From an uncultured Granulosicoccaceae bacterium (lineage in GTDB: Bacteria; Pseudomonadota; Gammaproteobacteria; Granulosicoccales; Granulosicoccaceae), in the NCBI GenBank assembly GCA_937930305.1, contig CALGLE010000037.1, positions 1 to 64,000 on the forward strand: 64,000 bases of DNA, read 5' to 3'. Below, one piece after another: positions 55,313 through 64,000 of the stretch (within the stretch, counting starts at the first letter, position 1; each line of letters begins with the position of its first letter). The translations under genes and the position numbers were made by a program. Below the pieces are notes generated by a model. It was not told the origin of the DNA and searched no databases. It saw only the letters and a program-made list of their open reading frames with translations.

Positions 55313-55912
55313 ATGGCACAACTCTATTTTTATTATTCAGCGATGAATGCTGGCAAATCAACCACGCTGCTGCAATCGGCTCACAATTACCGTGAACAGG
55401 GCATGGATGTATTGCTATACACCGCTTCCATTGATGATCGTTTTGGGGCTGGCTTGATAAAGTCGCGGATTGGCTTAGCTGAAGCGGCGCAGGTGTATGA
55501 CACTCAAACCAACTTTAGTGAGTGTATTCGAGCATCAATAGATTCTGTACCAGAATCAGAACCCCGAATCGCCTGCGTGTTAGTAGACGAGGCGCAATTT
55601 CTCACCCGAGTGCAAGTGGATGAGCTAGCGGAAGTGGTTGATGCCTTGTCGTTACCGGTACTATGTTTTGGTTTACGCACCGATTTTCAAGGGGAAACCT
55701 TTCCAGGTTCGGCTCGCCTGTTGGCCATTGCAGACAAACTAAACGAATTAAAAGCGGTTTGTGTGTGTGGACGTAAAGCCACCATGACCGTTCGTGTGGA
55801 CGAACAGGGGCGTGTCATAGCGGCCGGTAGTCAGGTGCAAATTGGTGGCAACGAACGATATGAGTCGAAATGCAGACGCCACCATAGAGAATTGTTGAGC
55901 GCTGCCAGATAG
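55313..55912 (+). CDS. tdk: Thymidine kinase
   Basis: This 199-residue type II thymidine kinase has Walker [10 protein letters not shown] at about 9-17, [10 protein letters not shown] (Walker B), [17 protein letters not shown] (lasso loop), and zinc-site cysteines in VCVCGRKA and SKCRRHH. It phosphorylates thymidine in salvage. It starts four bases after the nucleotidyltransferase stop, so it may share that transcript. Confidence 0.95.
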   Translation: MAQLYFYYSAMNAGKSTTLLQSAHNYREQGMDVLLYTASIDDRFGAGLIKSRIGLAEAAQVYDTQTNFSECIRASIDSVPESEPRIACVLVDEAQFLTRVQVDELAEVVDALSLPVLCFGLRTDFQGETFPGSARLLAIADKLNELKAVCVCGRKATMTVRVDEQGRVIAAGSQVQIGGNERYESKCRRHHRELLSAAR

Positions 55913-55938
55913 CGGATATTGCCGCCGCAGATCGCCCT

Positions 55939-57171
55939 TTATTCTAGCCCTTCAGTTTTGTGTTGCGTGTCTGGCAACGGTTTTTCACGGCTAGCGAACA
56001 ATAAAATACTCGACCCAACAACAGCTGCGACCACAGAAGCCGCCAGAACGCCGACACGCGTTGCTTGTAGATAATCAAACGGTCCGTGTTCAAACGCCAG
56101 CGTGGCAATGAACAAACTCATTGTGAAGCCAATACCGGTTAATACGGAGATTCCCAGCATGTGTCCCCAAGTAACCCCTGCAGGAAGGCTTACCCAATTC
56201 ATGGAAACCGCAAATTTTGTAAACGAGAAAACACCCAGGGTTTTCCCAAGCAGCAATCCTGCAATGATTCCGAATGAAACACCGTTGAAAACGGAGCTCA
56301 GGTCGAGTCCTCGTAAATCTACGCCGGCATTGGCGAATGCAAATACCGGTAAGACTCCGTAAGCTACCCAAGGGTGTAAATCGTGTTCTATCTCTCGAAG
56401 TGGGGACGTTTGCTCTTGCTCTTGCGCTTCACGCGGTTTACCTGACATAGGGATGGTGAATGCAACGAGTACCCCGGCAAGTGTTGCATGGACTCCGCTT
56501 TTTAATACACAAACCCAAATGACAATACCCACCAGAATGTATGCGACTTTGCTGCTTACGCCCAGCAAATTCATTGCGACGAGCAACAGTAACCCAACGC
56601 CTGCCATACCAATGGCGCTCAGAGTCAGGTCGCCAGAATAGAACAAGGCAATGACGACGATCGCTGCTAAGTCATCAATAATGGCTAAAGTGGTTAGGAA
56701 TATCTTTAGGGCAAGCGGTATTCTGCTGCCAAGCAGAGCCAATACGCCGAGTGCAAAAGCGATATCAGTTGCAGACGGTATGGCCCATCCGTTAAGCGCT
56801 TCGCTATTACCAAAGTTGAAAGCAACATAGATTAACGCGGGGATTATGAATCCACCCACGGCACCGACCAAAGGCAGAATGAGCTGCTCACGACTGGACA
56901 ACTGTCCCACCATGATCTCGCGCTTTAATTCGAGCCCGATGAGAAAAAAGAATATGGCCATGAGACCGTCGTTGATCCACAGAAGCAACGGTTTATCCAG
57001 CTCGATAGATCCCAGGATGATGGCAAATCTTGTGTCAAGCGACGCGGTGTAGAGCTCACTGAGTGCTGAGTTGGACACCAACAGCGCTAAAACGGTAGCC
57101 ACCATTAAGACTATGCCTCCGCTGGATTCCAAGTGTAAAAATTCTTTCAAGCGGTCTCTGGCAGTGATCAT
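55939..57171 (-). CDS. nhaA: Sodium/proton antiporter NhaA
   Basis: This 410-residue inner-membrane antiporter has about 12 hydrophobic segments. PSATDIAFALGVLALLG and LAIIDDLAAIVVIALFYSG carry the paired aspartates of the ion site. FFLIGLELKREI and ISVLTGIGFTMSLFIATLA are also typical. It exports sodium for protons at alkaline pH. It stands alone on the minus strand. Confidence 0.95.
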   Translation of the reverse strand: MITARDRLKEFLHLESSGGIVLMVATVLALLVSNSALSELYTASLDTRFAIILGSIELDKPLLLWINDGLMAIFFFLIGLELKREIMVGQLSSREQLILPLVGAVGGFIIPALIYVAFNFGNSEALNGWAIPSATDIAFALGVLALLGSRIPLALKIFLTTLAIIDDLAAIVVIALFYSGDLTLSAIGMAGVGLLLLVAMNLLGVSSKVAYILVGIVIWVCVLKSGVHATLAGVLVAFTIPMSGKPREAQEQEQTSPLREIEHDLHPWVAYGVLPVFAFANAGVDLRGLDLSSVFNGVSFGIIAGLLLGKTLGVFSFTKFAVSMNWVSLPAGVTWGHMLGISVLTGIGFTMSLFIATLAFEHGPFDYLQATRVGVLAASVVAAVVGSSILLFASREKPLPDTQHKTEGLE

Positions 57172-57289
57172 GGAAAAGCGGGTTCTCTGGTTTGTGGGTA
57201 ATAGTTTCCAGGCTTTTACGATTCAAAAAGTTGATCAGATGCTCGTGAAAAAGTGTTATCCGACTGCGCGTGCCGAGGGTTTTGGCCCG

Positions 57290-58483
57290 TTACACGAGCT
57301 GCGTGGCTGAGCCTTTAAGTTCAACATCTTCCCCAGTTATTTCTTTTAAATTATTTATGCCTGCAAGCGGATTTTGATGGCCTTCGTCATTGATGACTGT
57401 GGCAGCGTCAGGGTCAATCAAGAACTTTGCGGATGGCGAAGCCGTTAAATCTAACCCCAAAATGTTGGCCGGTGATGTGGTGATAGTAGGCAGTAAATCA
57501 GCCACCGATAAGCCTAACAATTTAGGCAAGGCCAACCACAGAGATAAAAATTGTGGGTAACACGATAATCCTGGCGCGGTTGCGGGTAGAGGCGCTAAGC
57601 GTGCATCGGAATCCAGCGGTGCGTGATCAGAACAAATGGCATCGATGACGCCATCACTGACGCCTAAACGCAGAGCTTCACGATCGGCCATGCTACGAAA
57701 AGGCACCGCGCTGTGGAATCTGGAATCGTATCCGTTAATTTGTTCGTCAGTAAAAAACAAATGATGAATGCCAACATCGGCGGTCACGTCTATGCCGGCG
57801 GCTTTGGCGGCCCGAATCAATTCCACCGATCGTGCGCAGCTGATGCGTGATAAATGCAAGCGGCAACCACTGTCGTTGGCTAATTCGAGCAAACGCGCTA
57901 AGCCAGCAGTTTCCGCTAATGCCGGAATGCCAGGTAAACCATGCCGTGAGGCGACCGGTCCATCGTGCACGCAACCGGTGTGACCGAATGCGGCATCGAT
58001 AGGGACTAAACTGATTGGTATGTGGAAAGTGGACGCGTATTCCATAGCGCGAAGTAGCACGGCACTGTCCGCAATGGGTTGATCCGCTTGTCCAAAGATC
58101 AAACAACCTGCAGCATGTAAGGTGGTGAGCTCAGTGAGCTTTGAGCCCTCTAATCCGATGGTGAGTGCACCCATCGGGTGTACTTGCGTTGAAGCAACAG
58201 CGCTCGCGGTCGCTTTTATTTGCTGCACCGTTGCTGTGCTGTCAATGCTGGGTTGGGTGTCGGGTGAGCAAACGATATGAGCAAAACCGGAACGCATCGC
58301 CAGCAACGTCTCTCGCTCAATGTTGCCGCGGCGTTTTAACCCAGGCTCGCACAAACGAGCGTACAAATCGACAAACCCGTGAGTGACAAACGCCGTGGGA
58401 CTTGCAGTCGTCTCTACGCTCAAACTCATTGTTGATGGCGCATCAGCACCCGCTTCGTAAAACGGTAAGTTCACCTTAGACAT
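57290..58483 (-). CDS. pyrX: Dihydroorotase-like protein lacking the catalytic histidines (PyrC')
   Basis: This protein of about 397 residues follows pyrB with an 8-base overlap. The fold matches dihydroorotase, with CSDHAPL kept near the C-terminus, but the HxH metal site that normally reads D-x-H-x-H-x-R is replaced by [11 protein letters not shown]. Catalysis is therefore unlikely. In Pseudomonas such a protein is a structural partner that keeps aspartate carbamoyltransferase active. ATG 58483 is chosen; the open frame continues upstream to 58570 but lies inside pyrB. Confidence 0.87.
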   Translation of the reverse strand: MSKVNLPFYEAGADAPSTMSLSVETTASPTAFVTHGFVDLYARLCEPGLKRRGNIERETLLAMRSGFAHIVCSPDTQPSIDSTATVQQIKATASAVASTQVHPMGALTIGLEGSKLTELTTLHAAGCLIFGQADQPIADSAVLLRAMEYASTFHIPISLVPIDAAFGHTGCVHDGPVASRHGLPGIPALAETAGLARLLELANDSGCRLHLSRISCARSVELIRAAKAAGIDVTADVGIHHLFFTDEQINGYDSRFHSAVPFRSMADREALRLGVSDGVIDAICSDHAPLDSDARLAPLPATAPGLSCYPQFLSLWLALPKLLGLSVADLLPTITTSPANILGLDLTASPSAKFLIDPDAATVINDEGHQNPLAGINNLKEITGEDVELKGSATQLV

Positions 58484-59534
58484 GCGGCGAACCTGCCTTC
58501 TCGCTTGGCGTGGAATTCGTTTTCTTATTAGATGGTGTGTCTTCCAGTACGCCATTGGCGGCGGCCTCACGCAAGGGCTCAGCGTTGCCCATAACGATTG
58601 ACATCACCGCCATGCGAATGGCCACCCCATTGGTGACTTGATCCAATATGACGGACTGTGGTCCATCGGCAACCTCGGCCGAAATTTCCACGCCACGATT
58701 GGTGGGGCCTGGGTGCATAACAATGGCGTCGGGTTTTGCTAAGGCTAAACGCTCTTTGGTTAAACCGTAGGTAGCAAAAAATTCGCGTGAACTGGGAATC
58801 GTGATGCCACTCATGCGCTCGGTTTGTAAGCGCAACCCCATCACGACATCGGCACCGTGCAAGGCTTTTTCTAAATCCGAATACCAACTCACGCCCATGC
58901 TCTCAACATCGGTTGGCATTAAGGTGCGAGGGCCAACCACGCGTATTTCACCCGCGCCTAAGGTGTTTAAGGCTGCAATACCGGAGCGGGCAACACGCGA
59001 ATGCCTAATGTCGCCGATGATCACAACACAGAGCTTTTCAAAGTCACCTTTGTGTTGACGAATGGTGAACATGTCCAGCATGCCTTGAGTGGGGTGAGAG
59101 GCTTGGCCGTCGCCGCCATTCACCACATTGATGGTGGGTTTAACGTGGCGTGCGATAAAATCAGCAGCGCCCGATTCACCATGGCGCACGATAAACATAT
59201 CGCACTGCAACGATTCCAACACCCGCAGGGTGTCGAGGAGGGATTCTCCCTTATTGGTGGAGCTGGTGACTAAGTCGACGTTGAGTAAATCTGCCGACAG
59301 GCGCTTGGCCGCTAACTCAAATGCCGTACGAGTTCGTGTGCTGTTTTCAAAAAATAAATTCGCTACCGTTTTACCCCGCAGTAACGGCACGTTTTTAATC
59401 ATGCGATCACCCACACTGGTGAAATTTTCTGCCGCATCCATGATGGCAGTGAGTGTGGCTTTGTCTAATCCATCGAGGGTGAGAAAATGTTGCAGCGTAC
59501 CGAGTTGATTAAATTGCGGGCTGGGTAAACTCAT
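58476..59534 (-). CDS. pyrB: Aspartate carbamoyltransferase catalytic subunit
   Basis: This 352-residue enzyme makes carbamoyl-aspartate, the second step of pyrimidine synthesis. It has the carbamoyl-phosphate motif [28 protein letters not shown], and [12 protein letters not shown]. It has a C-terminal polar extension ([16 protein letters not shown]) beyond the usual length. The start overlaps the pyrR stop in an ATGA junction. The inactive dihydroorotase follows. Confidence 0.95.
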   Translation of the reverse strand: MSLPSPQFNQLGTLQHFLTLDGLDKATLTAIMDAAENFTSVGDRMIKNVPLLRGKTVANLFFENSTRTRTAFELAAKRLSADLLNVDLVTSSTNKGESLLDTLRVLESLQCDMFIVRHGESGAADFIARHVKPTINVVNGGDGQASHPTQGMLDMFTIRQHKGDFEKLCVVIIGDIRHSRVARSGIAALNTLGAGEIRVVGPRTLMPTDVESMGVSWYSDLEKALHGADVVMGLRLQTERMSGITIPSSREFFATYGLTKERLALAKPDAIVMHPGPTNRGVEISAEVADGPQSVILDQVTNGVAIRMAVMSIVMGNAEPLREAAANGVLEDTPSNKKTNSTPSEKAGSPHV

Positions 59535-60031
59535 GCGCGTTCCCCAATTTCTATGAACCACGGATTGGCGGTAAGCTGAACATGAGCGCTTTCGTCCAAG
59601 TTCATTGATTCGCCAAACACGTCGGCTCTGATGGGTAATTCGTGCCCATCACGTTGCACCAACACCGCTAGGGTGATTCGGGATGGGCGCCCATAATCGA
59701 ATATTTCATTCATCGCAGCTCGCACCGTGCGACCGGTGCTGAGAACATCGTCAACCAACACGATGTGTTTGCCATCGATTGGCGTGGTTAGCTGTGACGG
59801 GCCGACCACGGGGTGCAATCCCACCGTGCTGAAGTCGTCACGGTAAAAAGAGATGTTAAGTTCCCCCAAGGGTGTGGCAAGGCCTAATGCCTCGTGAAGC
59901 GCCGCTCCCACCAACACCCCACCGGTTTTGATGCCAATCATGACAATGCCAGGATCGGCCTCGCAAAGCGGAGCCAATTGTTGCTGCATGTGTTCGAGCA
60001 TGAGCTCGACTTTATTTGTGTTGACTTGCAA
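59531..60031 (-). CDS. pyrR: Bifunctional PyrR regulator / uracil phosphoribosyltransferase
   Basis: This protein of about 166 residues has a PRPP loop [33 protein letters not shown] and [19 protein letters not shown]. In other bacteria PyrR senses UMP and controls pyr operons; here it may also act as a phosphoribosyltransferase. The start is TTG 60031 with GGAA upstream, overlapping ruvX by 20 bases; ATG 60001 is an alternative. It overlaps pyrB in an ATGA junction. Confidence 0.9.
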   Translation of the reverse strand: MQVNTNKVELMLEHMQQQLAPLCEADPGIVMIGIKTGGVLVGAALHEALGLATPLGELNISFYRDDFSTVGLHPVVGPSQLTTPIDGKHIVLVDDVLSTGRTVRAAMNEIFDYGRPSRITLAVLVQRDGHELPIRADVFGESMNLDESAHVQLTANPWFIEIGERA

Positions 60032-60473
60032 ACCAGCGTTCCAAGATCAGAGCCGCCGCTAGTGTATCCACATCTTCCTTGCGTGTGCGCTTGCGTCGCT
60101 GTCCAGAATGCCGAAGTTGGGCCAGGGTCTCACTTGCTTGCATCGATGAGTAACGCTCATCCATCCACATGACGGGCAATTGGTAACGCTTTAGGCAGCG
60201 TTTGCCGAATCCGCGAGCCACATGAGTGATTTCTTGCACCTTGCCATCTGCCGTCAGGGGTAAGCCAATGACTAAGCCGACGGGCTGCCATTGTGTAATG
60301 ACAGAGTCGAGGGTTTCCCACTCTGGGGTGCCATTAATGTTGCGCATCACACACAAAGGGTCGGCGCTGCCCAGTTGGGTGCTGCCCTTGGCCAGACCAA
60401 TACGTTTTAAGCCGAAATCGATGCCCACCCAAACACCGGCTGGGATGTCGTCCCACGATTCCGGTTCAGGCAT
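60012..60473 (-). CDS. ruvX: Holliday-junction-resolvase-like protein RuvX (YqgF)
   Basis: This 153-residue RNase H-fold protein has VGIDFGLKRIGLAKG, IGLPLTADGKVQEIT and WMDERYSSMQASETL carrying acidic metal ligands. Best known as the essential 16S rRNA 5'-end processing and resolvase-like protein. ATG 60473 overlaps the algH stop by eight bases. Confidence 0.92.
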   Translation of the reverse strand: MPEPESWDDIPAGVWVGIDFGLKRIGLAKGSTQLGSADPLCVMRNINGTPEWETLDSVITQWQPVGLVIGLPLTADGKVQEITHVARGFGKRCLKRYQLPVMWMDERYSSMQASETLAQLRHSGQRRKRTRKEDVDTLAAALILERWFASQHK

Positions 60474-61017
60474 GCCCAGCTTGGGTGTGGAGCACATTGA
60501 GATCAATGCCAATGCCTTGCGCAACAGCACTGCGTCGATCATCTAATTCGGTGTTGAATAGGATGTTGGCTGTGGCTGGATTGGTCAGCCATGCATTGTC
60601 AGCAATTTCAGATTCTAGCTGCCCAGCGGACCAGCCCGCGTGCCCTAAAAGCACTAAATAGTCTGCTGGCTCTTCGCCAGCGGCCAGCGCTTCCAACACG
60701 TCGCGAGAACTGGACACGGAAACACCGCCGGCAAAATCTTGGGTTCCTTCAAAGCAGGGGCCTGGTGGGTGCAGCACAATGCCATTTTGCTGATCGACCG
60801 GTCCTCCACGCAATACCGCCCTGTTACCCAAGGCATCGTTCTCGTTCGGGATGTCCAGCTGAGAAAACACGTCACCTAGCTGCAGGCCGATGGGTTTATT
60901 TACCACGACGCCCCAAGCGCCATCATCGCTATGGTCTAACAAGTAAATGACTGAGCGGCCGAACACTTCATCAGTAAGCTGCGGCATGGACAGAAGAAAG
61001 TGGTGGGTCAGGTTCAT
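60466..61017 (-). CDS. algH: YqgE/AlgH family protein
   Basis: This 183-residue single-domain protein is diagnosed by LTHHFLLSMPQLTDEVFGRS and YLLDHSDDGAWGVVVNKP near the start, and YLVLLGHAGWSAGQLESEI. In Pseudomonas AlgH affects alginate and virulence, but its biochemical role is unsettled. It lies between tonB and ruvX, as in related genomes. Confidence 0.93.
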   Translation of the reverse strand: MNLTHHFLLSMPQLTDEVFGRSVIYLLDHSDDGAWGVVVNKPIGLQLGDVFSQLDIPNENDALGNRAVLRGGPVDQQNGIVLHPPGPCFEGTQDFAGGVSVSSSRDVLEALAAGEEPADYLVLLGHAGWSAGQLESEIADNAWLTNPATANILFNTELDDRRSAVAQGIGIDLNVLHTQAGHA

Positions 61018-61033
61018 TGGTTGGTGGGCAAGT

Positions 61034-61987
61034 TCAGTAACTGATCACTGAATTAGAGCTTTGGAATTCCCATGTGCGTGTGATGTACAAAATATCAGTT
61101 TCCTCACCTAGCCCGCCAGTCAGCGGTTCGAACGGACCAGCGACAGAAACCAATTGCTTGGCAGAGGCGTCCAACAGCGAATGTCCAGAGCTCTCTTCGA
61201 TCAGGATGCTCTCGATTTCACCGGTTTTGTAGATACCGACAGTCATTACCAAGGCCCCCGTGAGTTCACTCTTTCGAATATCTTCCGGATAGTTCAAGTT
61301 ACCGATGCGCTCCACTCGTTCCACCCAGCGATACATGTATTCTGCTGACACCGATTCGTGCGTGCGCGCGGTGAGGTACTTCTTGCGTGGTCGTTTGGCA
61401 AACTCTTCTTGCTGGCGCTCAATGACGGCGCTGAGTCGAGCAATATCTAAATCTTGCTCTATCACAACCGTATCCAAAATATTCTGCTGGGTAGTGTTTT
61501 CTGGATCAATCTCGTCAGAATTCACTAAATTCGTACCCAATATGGAGGTGATGACCGTCGCGTCAGCGGGTGCGGACACCTCTGGGGCGCTGGCTTCCAC
61601 AGGCATCGGTGCAATGCCGTCTGAATCCACATCGAGCGGGCTGGTGAAAGGGGACGAGGGGCGAGCACTGTCGTCGGATTCACCACCACCGTCTTGGGCC
61701 GCTTGGGCTAAATAATCCGCTTCTTCCGGGCGTTCTGCATTGTTCTGATCCGGCACCAAGATCACTTCTAATGAGCGTGGTGTGCGCATTTCATTCAAAA
61801 AGGGCTCAAAACTGATCCCCAATATGATGAGTGCGTGCAAAGCGGCAGCCCCGAACAACGCCACGGTCAGCACATCGGGTTGGCGCTTGGGTTCAACAAA
61901 CGGGCTACCGAGTTGTTCGGGCGATTGCCCAGGCGACGCACCAGGCAACTGCCCAGATTTTGGCGCTATATCAGCATTGCGGTTCAT
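61034..61987 (-). CDS. tonB: TonB-family energy transducer
   Basis: This 317-residue protein has one N-terminal membrane segment (VALFGAAALHALIILGISF), a long polar periplasmic spacer rich in acidic, Ser and Pro residues, and a C-terminal TonB domain with GNLNYPEDIRKSELTGALVM. It links ExbB/D energy to outer-membrane receptors. It lies in the gshB-algH gap, matching the tonB3-type gene of Pseudomonas. There are no exbBD genes here. Confidence 0.9.
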   Translation of the reverse strand: MNRNADIAPKSGQLPGASPGQSPEQLGSPFVEPKRQPDVLTVALFGAAALHALIILGISFEPFLNEMRTPRSLEVILVPDQNNAERPEEADYLAQAAQDGGGESDDSARPSSPFTSPLDVDSDGIAPMPVEASAPEVSAPADATVITSILGTNLVNSDEIDPENTTQQNILDTVVIEQDLDIARLSAVIERQQEEFAKRPRKKYLTARTHESVSAEYMYRWVERVERIGNLNYPEDIRKSELTGALVMTVGIYKTGEIESILIEESSGHSLLDASAKQLVSVAGPFEPLTGGLGEETDILYITRTWEFQSSNSVISY

Positions 61988-61996
61988 GGGCTGAGT

Positions 61997-63010
61997 TTAG
62001 GTCAGTGTCGCCGGGCTTGCCTGCGACAATTGCGCTTCCAGGGCATCAAAATAGTCATCTGAGATACCGCGGCGGTAGCCATTGGCATCAGGCGCTGGCG
62101 CATCGGGCAGTGAATGTCGATGTGCGTCGATCTCGCGAGCGCATGTTGGGCTGGTGACATTGATTTCAGTGAGGTAGCGGCCAATGACATCTAAGCCAAC
62201 AAAATCTAGACCTTTTTCAAGCAGCATGGGCGCCACGCTGGCGGCAATTTCCCGATCACGCTCGGTTAACGGCACGGGCACACCGCGCCCACCAGCGGCC
62301 AAATTGCCACGGGTCTCTCCCGCGAGTGGAATTCGAGCCAGTGCGAAAGGTACAGGCTTGCCAGCAACCAGCAAGATGCGCTTATCGCCATCGACGATTT
62401 CCGGTACGTACCGCTGCGCCATGATGGGCACCGTACCGGCTTCGGTGGCCGTGCCCAACACCATACTGATGTTGGGGTCTTTCGGGGTGAGGCGGAAAAT
62501 CCCCATGCCTCCCATACCATCTAGGGGCTTCACGATGACATCTTGGTGTTCGGTGATAAATTCGCGCAGCAAGTCTATTTGCGACGTGACCAAGGTTGGC
62601 GGTGTGAGGTCCGGGTAGGCCAAGGTGGACAATTTTTCGTTCACATCGCGCAAGGAAGCGGGTCGATTACTGACCAATGTCCCTTCCAAGGCGGCTCGCT
62701 CCAGCAGGTAAGTGCTAAAAATAAAATTCATATCGAATGGGGGGTCTTTGCGCATGAGCACCACATCATGGCTTGCCAAGGCAACCGAATCTTCACCCAG
62801 CACCTCAAACCAATGATCGTTATCATCGAACACACGAACTTCTCGCCGGTGCGTTTGCACCGCATCGTTGGCAACAAATAAATCGCTCGGGTGCATGACA
62901 AAGCAACGCCAGCCACGAGCTTGTGCAGCAAGCAACATGGCTAAGGTTGTATCTTTATAAGGTGTAATGGATTCGATCGGATCCATCACAACCGCCAGCG
63001 TCAGACTCAT
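61997..63010 (-). CDS. gshB: Glutathione synthetase
   Basis: This 337-residue ATP-grasp enzyme joins glycine to gamma-glutamylcysteine. Key parts are VVMDPIESITPYKDTTLAML at the N-terminus, VIVKPLDGMGGMGIFRL (ATP loop), DGDKRILLVAGKPV and LDFVGLDVIGRYLTEINVTS. First gene of the gshB-tonB-algH-ruvX-pyrR-pyrB-pyrX run, divergent from pilG. Confidence 0.95.
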   Translation of the reverse strand: MSLTLAVVMDPIESITPYKDTTLAMLLAAQARGWRCFVMHPSDLFVANDAVQTHRREVRVFDDNDHWFEVLGEDSVALASHDVVLMRKDPPFDMNFIFSTYLLERAALEGTLVSNRPASLRDVNEKLSTLAYPDLTPPTLVTSQIDLLREFITEHQDVIVKPLDGMGGMGIFRLTPKDPNISMVLGTATEAGTVPIMAQRYVPEIVDGDKRILLVAGKPVPFALARIPLAGETRGNLAAGGRGVPVPLTERDREIAASVAPMLLEKGLDFVGLDVIGRYLTEINVTSPTCAREIDAHRHSLPDAPAPDANGYRRGISDDYFDALEAQLSQASPATLT

Positions 63011-63132
63011 AAAAAAACACCTTTGAAAAGATTACTTGCAGTATTGCATGGACAAGCCACTTTTTAAGGGCTCTGCAATCGGGTAACCTTCGACAGGTAA
63101 CCCAGACTTTCGTTCGTCAACGAGACCATTGC

Positions 63133-63645
63133 ATGACCGATTCGCACGTTTCAAATTCTGCTAACCCTGATGTTCAGGTATTGCTCATCGACGATAGTAA
63201 ATCGGCCCGGCGGGTCACTGCCTCGCATCTAACTTCAGCTGGCTATTCGGTGGTGACCGCCAGCGACGGGTTTGCAGCCCTTGCCGATGTGGTGGAACAC
63301 CGTCCAGACGTTATTGTGGCAGACATCGTCATGCCGCGACTGGATGGATACCAAACCTGCGCGCTTATCAAACACAACCCAGATTTTCAATCCATTCCGG
63401 TGGTTTTGGTTTCAAGCCGTGATGGCTTATTCGATCGGGCCCGCGGCCGCTTAGTGGGTGCCAATGCCCATCTAGCTAAACCCTTTACCGAGGCTGAATT
63501 GGTCAGTACAGTTCAGCAATGCTTGGCCGATTGCGCCGCATCTGCGGCTACCGAGGCAAACTCCACTCGCGCAAAAAATGCTATCGCCACCGAATCGGGC
63601 GCTGAAATCAGTGCTGACGAAACCCAAGTTGTGTCCCCACTATGA
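63133..63645 (+). CDS. pilG: Twitching motility response regulator PilG
   Basis: This 170-residue CheY-like protein has LLIDDSKSARR, the phosphoacceptor aspartate in VADIVMPRLDG, a conserved Ser in VVLVSSRDG and Lys in HLAKPFTEAE. A C-terminal low-complexity tail of about 40 residues follows. PilG works with PilH downstream of the Pil chemosensory kinase. It overlaps pilH in an ATGA junction. Confidence 0.92.
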   Translation: MTDSHVSNSANPDVQVLLIDDSKSARRVTASHLTSAGYSVVTASDGFAALADVVEHRPDVIVADIVMPRLDGYQTCALIKHNPDFQSIPVVLVSSRDGLFDRARGRLVGANAHLAKPFTEAELVSTVQQCLADCAASAATEANSTRAKNAIATESGAEISADETQVVSPL

Positions 63646-64000
63646 GTGTGGTCCTGATTGTGGAAGACTCTCCCACCGATGCGCATGTGTACACACGAGC
63701 CTTAGAAGCTAATGGGCATCGGGTGCTGCTGGCCACCAACGCGGAGGACGGTGTGCCCATGGCTAAGGCGGAATCGCCGGATGTCATTTTGATGGACATC
63801 GTCATGCCTGGCATGAATGGTTTCCAGGCCACCAGGGAATTGCATAGGCACGAGGCCACTCGACATATCCCCATTATTATGTTGTCCACAAAATCCCAAG
63901 AAACCGATCGTATTTGGGCGCTTCGGCAAGGTGCCAGTGATTACTTAGTTAAACCTGTACCCCGACCCGTGTTAATCGAAGCGGTGCAATCTGCGCTGGT
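63642..64000 (+). CDS. pilH: Twitching motility response regulator PilH, truncated by window edge
   Basis: From ATG 63642 the frame is open to the end of the window (about 119 residues seen). VLIVEDSPTDAHVYTRALE, the acceptor aspartate in ILMDIVMPGMNG, IIMLSTKSQ and DYLVKPVPR are CheY-like and fit PilH. The stop codon is outside the window. pilI and pilJ would be expected next. Confidence 0.9.
   Translation, partial: MSVVLIVEDSPTDAHVYTRALEANGHRVLLATNAEDGVPMAKAESPDVILMDIVMPGMNGFQATRELHRHEATRHIPIIMLSTKSQETDRIWALRQGASDYLVKPVPRPVLIEAVQSAL

Overview
The window looks like a chromosomal segment of a free-living, probably marine, gammaproteobacterium of moderate G+C content. The best evidence is gene order. 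Positions 47386-55912 and 57290-64000 carry yggT-proC, yggS, pilT-pilU, and then pyrB with a catalytically dead dihydroorotase, pyrR, ruvX, algH, tonB, gshB, pilG and pilH. From memory this is the arrangement around pilT and pilG in Pseudomonas. The genus cannot be named from sequence alone. No rRNA, tRNA, CRISPR array, prophage or insertion sequence was seen.

Layout. 1-3600: end of a YyaL-like protein with a DsbD-type C-terminal domain, a BKACE (DUF849) enzyme, two tandem BON-domain periplasmic proteins and a small P-loop kinase. 3600-12961: pncB, an aminotransferase and a ferredoxin (minus strand), a hybrid histidine kinase, a CPA1 antiporter, a YgjP-like metallopeptidase, an unusual MotA-like/PilZ pair, and zapE. 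12938-23070: typA, then a purine-catabolism block of adenine deaminase, a NitT/TauT-type ABC transporter and both xanthine dehydrogenase subunits. 23072-27400: TetR regulator, acyl-CoA synthetase, SDR, amidohydrolase and a small unknown protein. 27823-34976: secreted serine protease, sdaA, a membrane protein, msrA-ppk2, two unknowns, a LysE exporter and a sulfurtransferase.

35193-37344 is an accessory island. Two toxin-antitoxin modules and a broken RidA-like gene are separated by integron attC sites. The boundary sequences match what cassette exchange predicts: each cassette starts with the six bases that complement the left end of its own attC. No integrase gene is present, so the island is best described as a CALIN (cluster of attC sites lacking an integron integrase). 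parE and ridA each carry a one-base-type frameshift.

37523-46177 (minus strand): a PhnD-like binding protein without a signal peptide, two membrane fatty-acid desaturases, and only the C, D, E and F genes of a type II secretion system. 46631-49916: a lysine-tailed HU protein, yggT, proC and transaldolase. 49963-55912: yggS, pilT, pilU, a galacturonokinase-like GHMP kinase coupled to a nucleotidyltransferase, and thymidine kinase. 55939-64000: nhaA and the pyrimidine/tonB/gshB operon facing pilGH.

Main functional themes are twitching motility (pilT, pilU, pilG, pilH), purine salvage and degradation (ade plus ABC plus xdh), pyrimidine synthesis (pyrR, pyrB, pseudo-pyrC), sodium/proton exchange (two antiporters) and protein export. 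The parts most worth follow-up are the integron cassettes, the MotA-like/PilZ pair that lacks the canonical channel motif, the sugar kinase/nucleotidyltransferase pair, and the structured leader upstream of gspC.
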